A stretch of 64,000 bases of DNA from Membranipora membranacea (Eukaryota > Bryozoa > Gymnolaemata > Cheilostomatida > Membraniporidae), in the NCBI GenBank assembly GCA_914767715.1, contig OU612066.1, positions 34,570,283 to 34,634,282 of the forward strand, given 5' to 3'. Each line of letters starts with the position of its first letter. Positions within the stretch are counted from its first letter, which is position 1. A program made the position numbers and the translations under genes. The notes beneath the pieces are model-generated. The model worked only from the letters and a program-made list of their open reading frames with translations, did no database searches and had not been told where the DNA came from. This document shows, piece after piece, positions 11,801 through 23,610 of the stretch.

Positions 11801-13321
11801 TCGAACATGATCGTCGAATGCCAATAGGATGACTGGCAGGCTTATTTGACCTAACACATATATAATAATAAATCTTATACACTGTTGTGGAATTGGAAGT
11901 GTGTTTGCAACCTGATTTAAGTTTTCTACCTTCTAAAAAACTGTGGGCCTATTTTACGAGAATATCTAACCTAATATCAATTCTCCAAGTATTTCTTAGG
12001 TGTCAGTTTCAAATCTCTGTGAGGCTGTGACGATCATATACACCATTGGTCTTGTTACACATAAGATACAAAATCAAAAGGATTGCATGAACCATTCCTC
12101 TGTTAACTTGAATTGAAGTAAGCAAGGCAAGGCCATGTAAGCAGATAGTAAACATTGATCCACTGTTACTATAGATAGTCAGAGCATAATAGCCAGTGCA
12201 TAAAGGAAATTCACTTGTTTTCACGCCTGATTAGCTATGAATAGGGAAGGCGGCTGCGTCATTGATACTAAAGTCACTAAAAACTATTTCTCAGCTGTTA
12301 GCTAGTATGCATATTTATAATCTTTGGTATGCGTACAGTCATACACTAGTGCTGAGGCTGTAGGCTAGTGTGTTAGTACTGTTTTTGTAAGTTCATTGCA
12401 CTCAGTTTGAAGTAAAGAGTCACAAGCAAACAAATATGGAGCTTAGAGTGGTATGTATTTCAGGTCTGCTTCACTTTGTAGGTTTGCTATGCAATACACT
12501 GTATTGAATTTTCTAAGCATGTTTTGATAAATGCAGTAGAGTTTTCCGGATTCCTCATTCCCAAACTGGTCTAGCTTTACAGTTCTGGTAAGCCAAACCG
12601 AGCAATTGTGCAGGACAGTGACCCCTGCAAAATCATTAGTGAACAGAAAAAACTTGGATCAATTGGTACAGTATATTGACATTGCATAAGAATAATATTA
12701 CCCTTCAACTTGTTCAAGGTTGATGTGCCTAGTTAGTAAAGCATCAATGAATCAATGAGAGGTAGTTCATTGATAGCATTAACATCAACTTGAATGCTGA
12801 AACCAATCAAATGCTGAGAATGCCCATTGAGCTCGGCCATAGACATTGATAAATAGATGCCTAATCAGTTTTTGCAGTTTTCGTTATTAATGGTTCACCA
12901 AAATCAGTGGTAGGGATTTATAGCTTGTTATGTAGTATTTTTCAGCTAGCCCATTAAGTTTATTCTAAATCATTCTTGAACAAATCCCTACCACTGATTT
13001 CTTATTTACAGGAGATTCACGAAAAGTGGAACGACTCCTAAGAGCGCTCTAGGTTTCTATTTAGCTCTATTTCTATGTGCTCGACATAGCATAATCTCAG
13101 CCGCTCAAATTTTGTGAGATAAAGCTTACCTGCTAGGGTCTGACCTGACACTGCCAACTCTGTTTGAATAGATGTACCCGTCAGGTCAGGTATATACCAC
13201 ATTTTACCCTCTCTGAGAATATTCCGGTTCAGATTTGAAGCAGTTGGCCAATTATGAGATTATCAGCAAGTGACAAGCATAGGACATCCAAGTACCAAAC
13301 TGCTTCAATTCAATATTTTAG
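11800..13321. other. no gene recognised; 19-bp inverted repeat inside
   Basis: No exon with family similarity was found. The only clear structure is a perfect 19-bp inverted repeat, 12901-12919 with 12982-13000, separated by 62 bases. The missing first exon and promoter of the NHL gene at 13322 should lie here. Confidence 0.5.
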
Positions 13322-16066
13322 GGGCAGATCATCCTCTCACTTCTCAGCTTTGTTGGTGTTAGTCATTGTAACAGGTGAGTGGTGGACAATAGGTCAGGGG
13401 TGAGGGGCTCAAAGTCTTCGGGATAATGGGTAATCTCATAAATGTGATCAAGATAGAGTAGGTGCAAACAGAATATTGCACGCTAGTACTAGGCAAATTT
13501 AAACTCTCAATCATACATGACAAGTTGGTAGACCCAGAAATCAGGAGATCTCCGCGGACGAACTCCCGACCCGGAGTACCACTCTTCGCGTCCCACAGTG
13601 AAGGTGTAATTTGGCCCTTGTATTCATTTATTATAAGCCAAAACTTGAGCGTTCATATTATGAAATGCATAATTTTACCTGTTTTTTATAAATTATAGTG
13701 TTGCACTTTATACCTTTATACGAACGAGGAGAGATAGTATGTTAATGGGCAATTACATATAGGTATATGTACTGTGGGGGTAGCAAAACGTAGTTTTTCT
13801 TGCAACGAGAAGCTTAAAAAGTCTTCTGGGGGAAGGAAGCTGAAAAAAGGGAGGAAAAAGGGAGATAGGGAGGAGGTGGAAAATACCCCTAAAAACTGGG
13901 AGGCTCCCTACCAAAAAGGGAGACTTGTCAGGTATGCTCTCAATGACAACTTCCTTTCTGTGTATTATTTTGATAGTTACAAATTTGATAGTTGTCTGCT
14001 CTTTCATCAAATTATATCTCATTTCTTTCCTCATATTTGCAATACAGGTTGAATATGCAAGGAGTCAATATGTCTCTGTTTATCCATACAGAGAGTTATG
14101 TGTATCATATAGAACCAGACTTATACTTACCTGGTAATATACTGTTCTCGGATGGCGGATCTCTGAAAACTACAGATGGATACTTGACAACATTGATAGT
14201 TGGTTCAGCCACAGGATCACAAAGCGGATATGCTGAGGGAGTCGGAAAAGTAGCAAAGTTCTTCTCGATCACAGGATTTGTACAATTGTCTAGGTCAGAG
14301 GTGCTTGTGGTTGATTGGTTGAATGATTGTTTGAGGTTGGTGGACAGGGATTTGCATGAAACATCACCGTATTTAGGAAACTGTACGGAGGGTGGCTATA
14401 GAGATGGCACAGACCCACTCTTTAAAATGCCCTATTCTATCATATTTGACAATTACAATTCTAATCAACTGATTCTAACTGATTGGGAAAATAAGGCATT
14501 GCGAACAGTAGAGAGAAACACCAGCCTTGTAAGCACCTTACACCAGCATGACGCACATGAATTTATTGGCATCACACAAACCAAGACCGCTAATGTCTTA
14601 CTGTTGACATTTGGACACGGCGTAGCAATGTATAAGATTGACACCGGTGAGTTACTAGACTTTGCTGGGTCTTCTGAGGAAGGATTCGCAGATGGTCAGC
14701 TTGATCAAATGCAATTCAATAGCCCGGGAGACATCCACCTTATATCTCAGAACATCATTATAGTTACTGATAGTGACAACAACAGACTGAGACTACTGGA
14801 TCTACGGACTAACACAAGTACGTCAATCTGTTCAGGTAAACTCGGTCATCTCGATGGTAATCTTACATCCTGTGAACTGTACTACCCTCAGGCTATGCTG
14901 GTTTCCTGTGACACCCTCTATATTGGTGAATATCAGCGTATAAAAGCTATGAGAGGTTAGTCTAAGGCATTCACTACCATCATAACTGACAAAATAGAAA
15001 AGTTAATTATATAGCACAACATGACCAGATGTTTGACCAATCATCACAGTCGGTCAACCTACTTTTATGAATATAGAGCTCTTCGAGCTAGGACAGTATT
15101 TGACCAGGGAGTTTATATCCCGAACTTCCTGATTTGACGGCAAACCGAGCAAGTTTTTCTATTTTCTGTTTCATTATTAGTTGTTGATAACAACTTTCCC
15201 ATAACCATGGCCACATATTGCGTGGGTATCTATAAACTTTGACATGCAGCGTATACATGCACACAATAAAACAATCAAAAAAGGAATAATGCCAAACATA
15301 ATTATCTTGACTTTCTTTTTCTTGATTTTCAGGGATATCCAAATTAGTTGATGAGGAGATACAGGGAGATATATGTATCACAAGGGAAGACACCGTATAC
15401 CCGTTGTATGCCATCATTATCACACTCGGAGCAGGTCTGAGTTCTTTAGTGTGGATTGTATGCAAATTTTGGAAAACAAAATATAAAGGTAAGCTCTATA
15501 GCTGTGAAATCGCTTCATGGGACGTAATCTAACCAAAATTTTCATGATTCTGATGTTGAGAACTTGTACAAAATATGACAATTTGTTGACAATGTACTTC
15601 TAAGCAGCACTAGCATCATCTTCAAGTGACTAGCTTATTTGGGTGCGAATTGAAGAAAACCAAATTGAAGCAGTTTATCAATTCATCTTCGACAGTTTAC
15701 TCATTTTTAAAATACCAAAGAATGTATGATGTTATTCACCAGCAAAATTGCCTTTTTTACAACTTAGATTGGAATCAGCCCAACAAAATTGCTGTGTTTG
15801 CAATGCACTTTCAGTATTCTATTTTAGATTTTCCTAAGCCGGATATAGACCACCTCATCAAAGTCATGAATAGCCAACCAGGTGTTATAAACCTTTCACC
15901 TAACTACAGTGAATTGAACAGAAATCATGCTGAGTTAATAGTAAGTTTATTGCAGCGAAATTCTAATCAATGCACATTTTTTGCTTTTTTGATGGATTTT
16001 GGCTGGAAAGTCATTGCCAGTTATCATAGGATTTTACCAGATCTACTCAATCAAGTCAAAGGTTGA
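13322..16066 (+). CDS. NHL-repeat propeller, single-pass membrane protein with CARD-like tail
   Basis: Exons 13322-13374, 14048-14955, 15333-15488, 15627-16066 join in phase (518 residues visible; the initiator is probably in an unseen upstream exon). Exon 1 encodes a hydrophobic signal-peptide core (IILSLLSFVGVSHC). The large exon has NHL-type repeats: SGYAEGVGKVAKF followed by LVVDWLNDCLRLVDR, then EGFADGQLDQMQFNSPGDI with VTDSDNNRLRLLDL. Exon 3 gives one membrane helix (YAIIITLGAGLSSLVWIVC) and a basic stop-transfer. The last exon encodes about 146 cytoplasmic residues. Their end (HLIKVM..GV..LSP..SEL..NHAELIVSLLQR..) has the spacing of a CARD, which is a tentative call. The acceptor before 15627 (TCTTCAAG) was chosen because it alone keeps the frame. 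A caspase gene follows 376 bases later on the same strand. The ligand is unknown. Confidence 0.8.
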
Positions 16067-16310
16067 ATATATAATGTGATGCATATATACAGTTTTGTCT
16101 AGTCATTACGTAAGAGAAAAGCCTACACATATTATATCTTAATTTTCTATTTTTACACAAGCAATAAGATGCAGATATGATGATTTAAAGGCGATGGTTT
16201 TAATGTATTTTCCTATGAAATAATTAACTTGGTTTCCCTAATTGAAGATAATGCAACCAAAAAATGCGTCATGGCTGGGCTGTTCAAAGCATTAAAAACT
16301 TTTTAATTTA

Positions 16311-16381
16311 GGAATTTAAATACCAAGATGCTAAGCAGTCAAATAGCAACGGTTTTCTTCACAAAGCGTCAAGATTTTTTG
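16311..16381 (+). other. possible small exon between NHL gene and caspase
   Basis: 71 bases between a good acceptor (CTTTTTAATTTAG) and a good donor (GG|GTAAGTC), open in two frames. Its length does not join in phase to the caspase exon at 16442, so it may be a 5'UTR exon of the caspase. It could also be chance. Confidence 0.35.
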
Positions 16382-16447
16382 GGTAAGTCTCCAGAGATGA
16401 GCACTGGGGTCTAGTAACTATGAGCTGGTTTTGTATTTCAGTATAAG

Positions 16448-19202
16448 ATGACATCTACAAGAGGTAGAGCTTTGCTGATCTCTAATGAGTTCAAAGTGCC
16501 AGGTGATAATGATCAGACGAACTGGAGGAAAGGAGCAGAGGTGGATCATCAGAACATGAAGAAGATGCTCGACCAATTGGGCTTTGTGACTGTCGGTGAT
16601 CACAAAACTTATAGTGCAAAGGTGAATAATTTGTAAATATTTTCAGAGGTCTTTTTGACTGCCATAATCGTTTTTATTAATTAATTCCATCAGGAGTCAA
16701 AAGGGAGAGGATAAATAAAACGAAGCTTAGCAAAGTTGTCAGTACAGAAAAAGTAAATTAAATATTATCTTGATGTCATATTCTATTGTCAATGACCTCT
16801 GGTGGTGGTATATATGTTACAAGTATTGCTTAAAAAGAGAAATAACTTGGATTGTCTCTATATTCTTGGTAATAATGATTTTCAACCCCATGACAGAAAT
16901 TTAAAATTAAAGAATAATTTAGACACTGCAGTGAGACATATATCATCATATATACTTTTCAGGATATAATAATAGCAATACATAATGAAACACAGGCTCT
17001 CAGCAAGAAAACTGGTGAATCTGTTCACAAAGATCTGGGATGCTTTGTTCTGCTTATCACTAGTCATGGTAGTAAGGGGACTGTGATCGGTGCCGATGGT
17101 AAACACATAGAGCTTACTGATATTTATAGATTACTCTCACCAAGATGCTTCCCTGAAATGACAGGAAAACCAAAGTTGATCATCATTCAGGCTTGTGCAG
17201 GAAGTGAGTATGTTACATGTTTGATTTGTGGACATTTCAATTCAACCCATTTCTGATTTTATTGAAGCTGTAATTGATATTTCAGAAAATTGTTGTGATT
17301 TAGGACACCACTTTTCCGAAAGTTAATATGTGATGAAGATGACCTTTTGGTTGTGACTCAGAATGGGCCCCACAGGTTTACAGTATAACTCACCTCGCAC
17401 CCATATCAGATACAATGTCATTGACTGTGATATCTCTAACTTCTGTGCTTCTTCTCAATCACAGCTGGGCGAGATATGATGACATTACATTGCGCTAGAC
17501 AGCAACAAAGGAGAGTAAATAATAAGTCTGATGCTAGAAGAGGATCACCACCACCTGAGTTTTCCATGCTTCCCAATGATTTTTCTCTAGTCTCACCTCT
17601 TATGTTTGACGGTTCTAACAAAAACTCTGAGATGGCAGACCTATTTATTCTCCAAGCAAGCTTTGATGGTAAGGTTAACCACAAACTTCAGATAACTCTT
17701 TGTGGATCGTCAAATTTTAACCACAACAAATTAACAATTTCTAAAATGGGTTGATGGGGTTTGACAGTTGTGTCTGGTAGAGTTTTCATGCTGATCGCAA
17801 TGGGAAAATTGTATATTACAAAGTGTTGCACAGTGAGAAGCTAAGTGTCAAAGATGCTGCCAACATAATGAAAAAGGTTCAAAGAAATGTTTACAAGGTT
17901 TAAAACATCCAAAATCTGAAATTTTTTATGGGTGAGCAACCGTTAATGGCTGAGCAACAGACGAAAACTTTTGTGATACTTATGCTCTTATGCATGTGAT
18001 ATAAGGGGGCATTGCAACCGTATCTGACCGTTTCTCGGCTATTAATGATAGCAGACAGACCAATAAAAACTTTCAGAATTTGGATGTTTTAAACTATATA
18101 AACATTTTTTTGATTCTGACTCTGCTCTTTCAGATTTGGGATGTTTTAGAACCACATCTTAATTTTTATCCTTTCCCTTTTTGCCGACACCGTTTTTGGC
18201 AATTAGACGCCTATTTTGTAACATCAAGTAAGGTATAATATTACCATTGCGATCAACATGAAAATCTCTACCAGAAAAAACTGTCAAACCCTACCCAACT
18301 GATTTCATAAATGAAGTTGCATTTCTAGCCACATTATGCATAGGCTGCCACCGGACTACTGCTCGAATAGTTGTGATGCATTTTATCCCTTACAACTTAT
18401 ACCAACATCTGATTGTGAGACAATGCTTGATATTATGTGTTTGCTTCATTACAGGTTATAGCTCATTCAGAGACCATGAGGCTGGGTCTATATTTATCAG
18501 AGCTATTGTGGTGACATTCTATAAGCGAGGGCATATTCATCATGTGGAGGAGCTGGCAAGAATTGTGAGTCATTAAATGTAAAACCAAACTAGTATGATA
18601 AGAGTCATTATAAATGTCCAAGGCTTGATTCACTTTAATCAGTTGCGACACATAAAATGTCAGAGCTTGCAGCGAACGATTCAATTCTTCTTTATTAATT
18701 TTTTTAGCAATTGTGATCTTATCTAGCCAATCAAAAAACAGAGTGAGCACACCCTAAGGAATCTATGAGATAACTACCACCACCCTGAGAACAGGGGCCT
18801 GTTAATATCATGTGCTAAGATAAACCTACATTTTTGCAGTCGCGGGAAGTGGTGAGCAAAGCAAGTGCTCAGCAGACACTGCAAAATATACAGGCTTCAC
18901 ATAATGTCCAGGAGGAATACTTAGAGGCGCAAATGCCAATATCTATCTGTTCATCTACAGATTTACGTAGATTTTATCTGGAGCCAGGTTATAATATGAG
19001 ATCTCTCCATGAGCATCCAGATGATGTGATTATCACAGGTCCAAATAATGCAGGGGTTACAATCGAGTGGTCAGCTGGTAAGATTAACAGATGTAAACGT
19101 TTTTATTGTCATAGACTGGAAAACATGCTTGAGGGAACTAAGAAGAACTATTTCTCTGTTGTAAGCTTCAATGTGAAATACCTAGATTCCTCTCATCAGT
19201 AG
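16448..19202 (+). CDS. caspase (cysteine-aspartate protease, C14)
   Basis: Exons 16442-16621, 16963-17203, 17465-17668, 18455-18564, 18840-19202, all phase-compatible. From ATG 16448 the protein has 363 residues. Family marks: MTSTRGRALLISN with NWRKGAEVD (P1-pocket arginine), catalytic His in LLITSHGSKG (about residue 93), and catalytic Cys in QACAG (Cys 136; the usual pentapeptide is QACRG or similar). The linker is followed by the small-subunit start ADLFILQASFDG, YSSFRD (second pocket arginine), a GSIFIRAIV helix and the end motif QMPISICSSTDLRRFYL. About 65 residues follow this motif, more than in usual caspases. No prodomain is encoded in frame. TAT-AAG before the ATG is open, so an upstream exon could still join. 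A possible poly(A) signal AATAAA is at 19554. Catalytic and pocket residues are present, so it is probably active. Confidence 0.92.
17747..18303. mobile_element. foldback/MITE element in caspase intron 3
   Basis: Ends of about 57 bases are inverted copies of each other: 17747-17803 (..GGGTTTGACAGTT..CTGGTAGAG..TTTCATG.TGATCGCAATGG) and 18244-18303. The interior is noncoding, with inner inverted pieces around ATTTGGGATGTTTTA. Length is about 557 bases. It has no effect on exon phase. Confidence 0.75.
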
Positions 19203-22200
19203 TCAAAAGCCCCAGATAATGAGAAATACCAATTTTTGTTTCCTAGATGAGATGAATAGAGTGAGGGGTGAAGAGAAAAGAACCATCAAATTTGTTCTTA
19301 AAACTGCAGGAACAGGATAGCGAACTGGCTGAGGGTTATCACATGACTAGAGAATGATGAATCAATTGTGTACTTGGATGGAAAAATAATCTTTTATAAA
19401 GTTGATGTGTCACAATGAAATTTGAATCAATGAGCTATGTAGCATCACATGCATGTTTGTTTTGTCAACAGCTTGAAAAACTTTTTCTCTTTCAACTGTT
19501 TTCTGCAGATGTAAACATTATAATGAGTCAAAGTAGAGGGAGATTAAACCAAGAATAAAATTAGCCTCGTAATCTACAGCTGAAACAGCTCACAACTGCT
19601 CAATAGCTGGAGAGAAGTTATGACAGATAATCATATTTGTTATTGGGCTACACATTCAATAAGAAAATATAATAATCAAATTATGTGTTATATTTTTACC
19701 CGGACACAAATTTCTGCCTGCTCTATGACTGTGCACACAACTTTCAGTAAGTAAATGTTTATATGAGTATAATTATTTGATGTTGTACTTGATCAAGCAT
19801 TCTCTCACAAGTGAAACTCTCGATATTTTTAATTAACTTAACCAGAGCATGATAGAAACTATGGCAGGGCGTAATGATGCAACTCAATCTAAGACATCAC
19901 TGAAACTCATGCATAACTAACTATTCACGATGATAGAGACACATACATATATATACATATATATTCACATTCACAGACTGAGAGAGTGGACTAACGGTTA
20001 ACTCATTAACATGAGATCCAGGGTGATAAGCCACCAACGGCAGCCATACCGATTTAGCTCCTGACAGGCTACTCATTCTAGCCAGGTTAAAAAGTTTGGA
20101 AATACCAAACACACCCCCACATGCTGTATATGTTTTTTTCTCGATTTGCTTTAACGGTTTATAATAATATATGAATACAATGTTGCTCAATAATAGTTGC
20201 CCTAACTAGATGCAAACTCCATTGGTGCCTCTGCATAGCAAGAATGCAAACTTAGTAGGTGTTTGATCAGTAAGATTCCTGGTAAGCCTTAGTATGGATA
20301 CCATAAAAGCAAAAAACTCTTTACCCTAGAGCTGGCGAGCTTATATTGTTAACGTTGCCATTACCAGCATCCATGCAAAGCCAATCACAACTGTATACAG
20401 ACATATAAGGTTGGACGGGTAAACTAGGAGACTCAGTACATCATTGTCTCATTTCTAACTTTCTACTTTTTACAGCACTATTTTCACCAAGTTCTTACCC
20501 TGTGTACATTGTCAAAATATCGTACCTGGTTGTCTTATCTCACGTCTCGACATTGCAGGTAACATAGACTCAATAATTGATGATATAAATTTTAATTTGC
20601 CGGAAAATAGGCAAGGCTTCTAAATTATCTTTGTTGGGATAAACTTTATTTTTTCTTTCCCCTTACTTTGCTTCGTTGTCTTACAATGACAGGAAAAGAT
20701 GGCCTAGGTGAAAACCTCTGAATATGGGTAGGAAGTTTGATTATCATTCCTGCAAAACTATATCATCATGTTCGGCGAATTAGCATTCAACAATACATTG
20801 GAAATAAAATTTTTACAGTAGCAGTGTGCTGGATGTTCCTATAGGGCTCAACAGAGATTGATTATCCAGTCCTCAAAATGTTGATTAAATTTTTAACCTG
20901 ACACAAGATTTGCGCTGTTCTTCCATCTCTACTACGTGAGGTCGATTCGGAGCTACTAGGTAGTGGTTGCATACCAGGGAACATATTGCTCGCGCACCTG
21001 AGAACTCTTTTGACCACTTATTAACACAGTTTGATATAGGTTGTAGAACTCATGAATAGAATACCAATAACAGCGAGAATGATAACCCAACGCTAAGCCG
21101 ACAAACTCATCGGAGTTCAAGAAATTCTATACTCAAAATCGGCAAAGAAGACACATTGAGATATTAAGGTTAAATTGGCCAATCATTGATCTGACACTGG
21201 TCTGTGCTCAAGGTCATTGTCTATACATGTGCATCATACCATACCCCTGGCCCTAGCCATAGTCAATACTATAACACTTGTATGCCCCTAATGTGCAAAA
21301 TATATTGTCTAATCTGCAGTCTAACCTTTTGGGGATGATAATTCTGCTTCTGTGAAGAATTGAGATTATTGGTCTGTGAGAAGTTGCCTTTAAATGTGAT
21401 CTGATGCCATTACTCCCAACCAAGACTCAGCATAACGAATTTCAGGGAATATAATTACAAACGAAGGAAAAATTGTAAATACTAGAAAAAAAACTCATTT
21501 ATCTAAACTCCTTCAACACTTCATGAAATGATTTCTTTTGTTATACCAAACAATTTGAGTTCTAATCAATGTAGAATGGAGATCTCGCTAATAGAAGCAT
21601 GACTGAATATTTCACGACACCTACCACCATGACACTGAATTTCATTGCAGTGGATGAGGTTTCGTATTTTGATATTATTGCTTTTTAATTTTAATTGTCC
21701 AAGAAATACATATTTTCCGATAATTTTCTCTTTCAGAACGAAAGTTAAATCATCGGATTACCAAGTATGGAGAGTAATTGCGGCAAGTTAGGAGTTTTGA
21801 TAACAAAGATTCCATCTACTCCCTACACGGTATAAATAAAAAATTTGCCAATGTATGGTCTCATATGTAAATCATCAATGGAAGCTAGTCAATATACAAG
21901 CCAGACCCCATTGGAAATATTTGCTTGCAGAACAGAACTATTATTTTAGTCATTTGTAAAATACTCGGGTTGACTGGGTTACTAATCCCAAATTTTGGCA
22001 TTCCTATGTTCTGATACGGGAATCACTGGCAGCATTTTTCCATTCTAAATTCCATGTGCTCTGCTGAAGAAACCCTAATCCGACATACAGGACACAAAAC
22101 ACATTATAGCAGGTTATACATGATCTGACATTATCATATGGTAGGTTGAAGGTGAGTTATTCATTTACTCATAAATTAGTTAGAGACATTTAAGTTTAGT

Positions 22201-23610
22201 GGTATATACTAATATTACAAGATATATAGCAGCTAATATTGGCATATTTTCAGTTTAAAAGATAATTTGATCAATGGAAATAATGCAATACCGTAAAATA
22301 AATCTCTGCCACAGGCATAAGAAAGTGATATCCTGCTATCTTTTCTTTTACACACCACACACAAAAACAGCACCAATATCATTGGACTCTTTTAAAGAAG
22401 GTCAAAGTGATGATTTTATCCAATATTTGAGTATTTGAATAAATTAGATGCTCAAATTTACATTGGACACGTTACAGGTACAGCGTGTTTATTTAAATCC
22501 CGGAACTACCAATTCTTTTGGCTCTAATTTTGCTGAATCTGAACAATGTGACAATACGAAGGAGCTCAAAATAAAAAAAGTCTGAATTGGTATTGGTGAT
22601 GGTGCGAGCGTTGGTTGTGGTATTTGTATCAGTTAAATTTCATTTCTCTATCAAACCAAAGTTCAATAACATTGAAATGTCATGCGCGTTTGTTAATCAA
22701 GAAGAGTATTACAACTGTTTTAAAATCTAATATAACACTGAAAATAACTTTTTGTGTACAAGAATACACTTTGCTAATAATCCAACTTAGAAAATAGAGA
22801 TATCAATTCATCATTTATTCATGTAATATTGAATGATAAGCCTGCCTGCATTTTTCAGCTCCATAATTGCAATACAACTCATCACATCAATGGGCCTCCT
22901 TTGTACTTGAAGTATACAGCTTGGATCAGATGAGAGGATACTGATCAGCTTTCAACGCAGTGGGAATCTAATAATTGTACATATTGAGCTATATCTGCCA
23001 GGAAGTTTGAAAAAATGACTATAATTGTAACTAAACATTTCATTTTACTGCTCCCACATTTACTGTTCTGAGATCTCCATACATTAAATACATGTAGAAG
23101 GGAACATTTGAATCTACAGAATATCTCATAAATAAAAGTCAAATTTGAATAACAGCAAATTGATATGGAAATCAAAGAAGGCTGCTAACAAAACTTCCAC
23201 TATCTGAATCATCAATAATCTGCTTTTGTTTGCAATTCTAGCCCATGTCTGAACGTTATAAAATAAGTGTATTGACCTTGTTCTTGTATCACTTACTGTG
23301 TTACAAAAAGTTATGAGACATTAGAAGTTGATGTGCAAGTTGAAAGGAAAGGCTAATCAGGAATCTAATTATAAAAAGAACAATAATTTAAAAGTTAAGA
23401 AATCACTAAAGCATTGCATACCTTTATCACTAGACTGAATATTGATTGGCTAAACTTGGTTCATTATATTGGTGTCAGAGACCTTAAAAGAAGGTGTTTG
23501 CCATCAAAGAGCAGTAGTGTAACTTCGGAGCTCCATTTGATTAAATGCCTGCATGTTCAGATACAGCAATTATATGATCATCATACATTAGTCTAATACA
23601 CTGATTGACA
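19203..23610. other. long region without a recognised gene
   Basis: The 3' flank of the caspase comes first, then AT-rich sequence with short unconserved open frames. A candidate isolated exon lies at 20477-20560 (after TTTTACAG, before GTAACA), open in more than one frame, with no match to a family I can name. 22798-22840 resembles 29188-29222, both being upstream flank of a PAN gene. Confidence 0.45.

Noticed and set aside
12009-12224. Minus-strand open frame with hydrophobic residues
   Set aside because: No matching family, no paired splice signals, and not kept in the related duplicated segments.
16064-16448. A single NHL-membrane-caspase fusion gene
   Set aside because: The NHL gene has a stop at 16064-16066 and no strong donor there joins the caspase exon in phase; left as a possibility for rare splice forms only.
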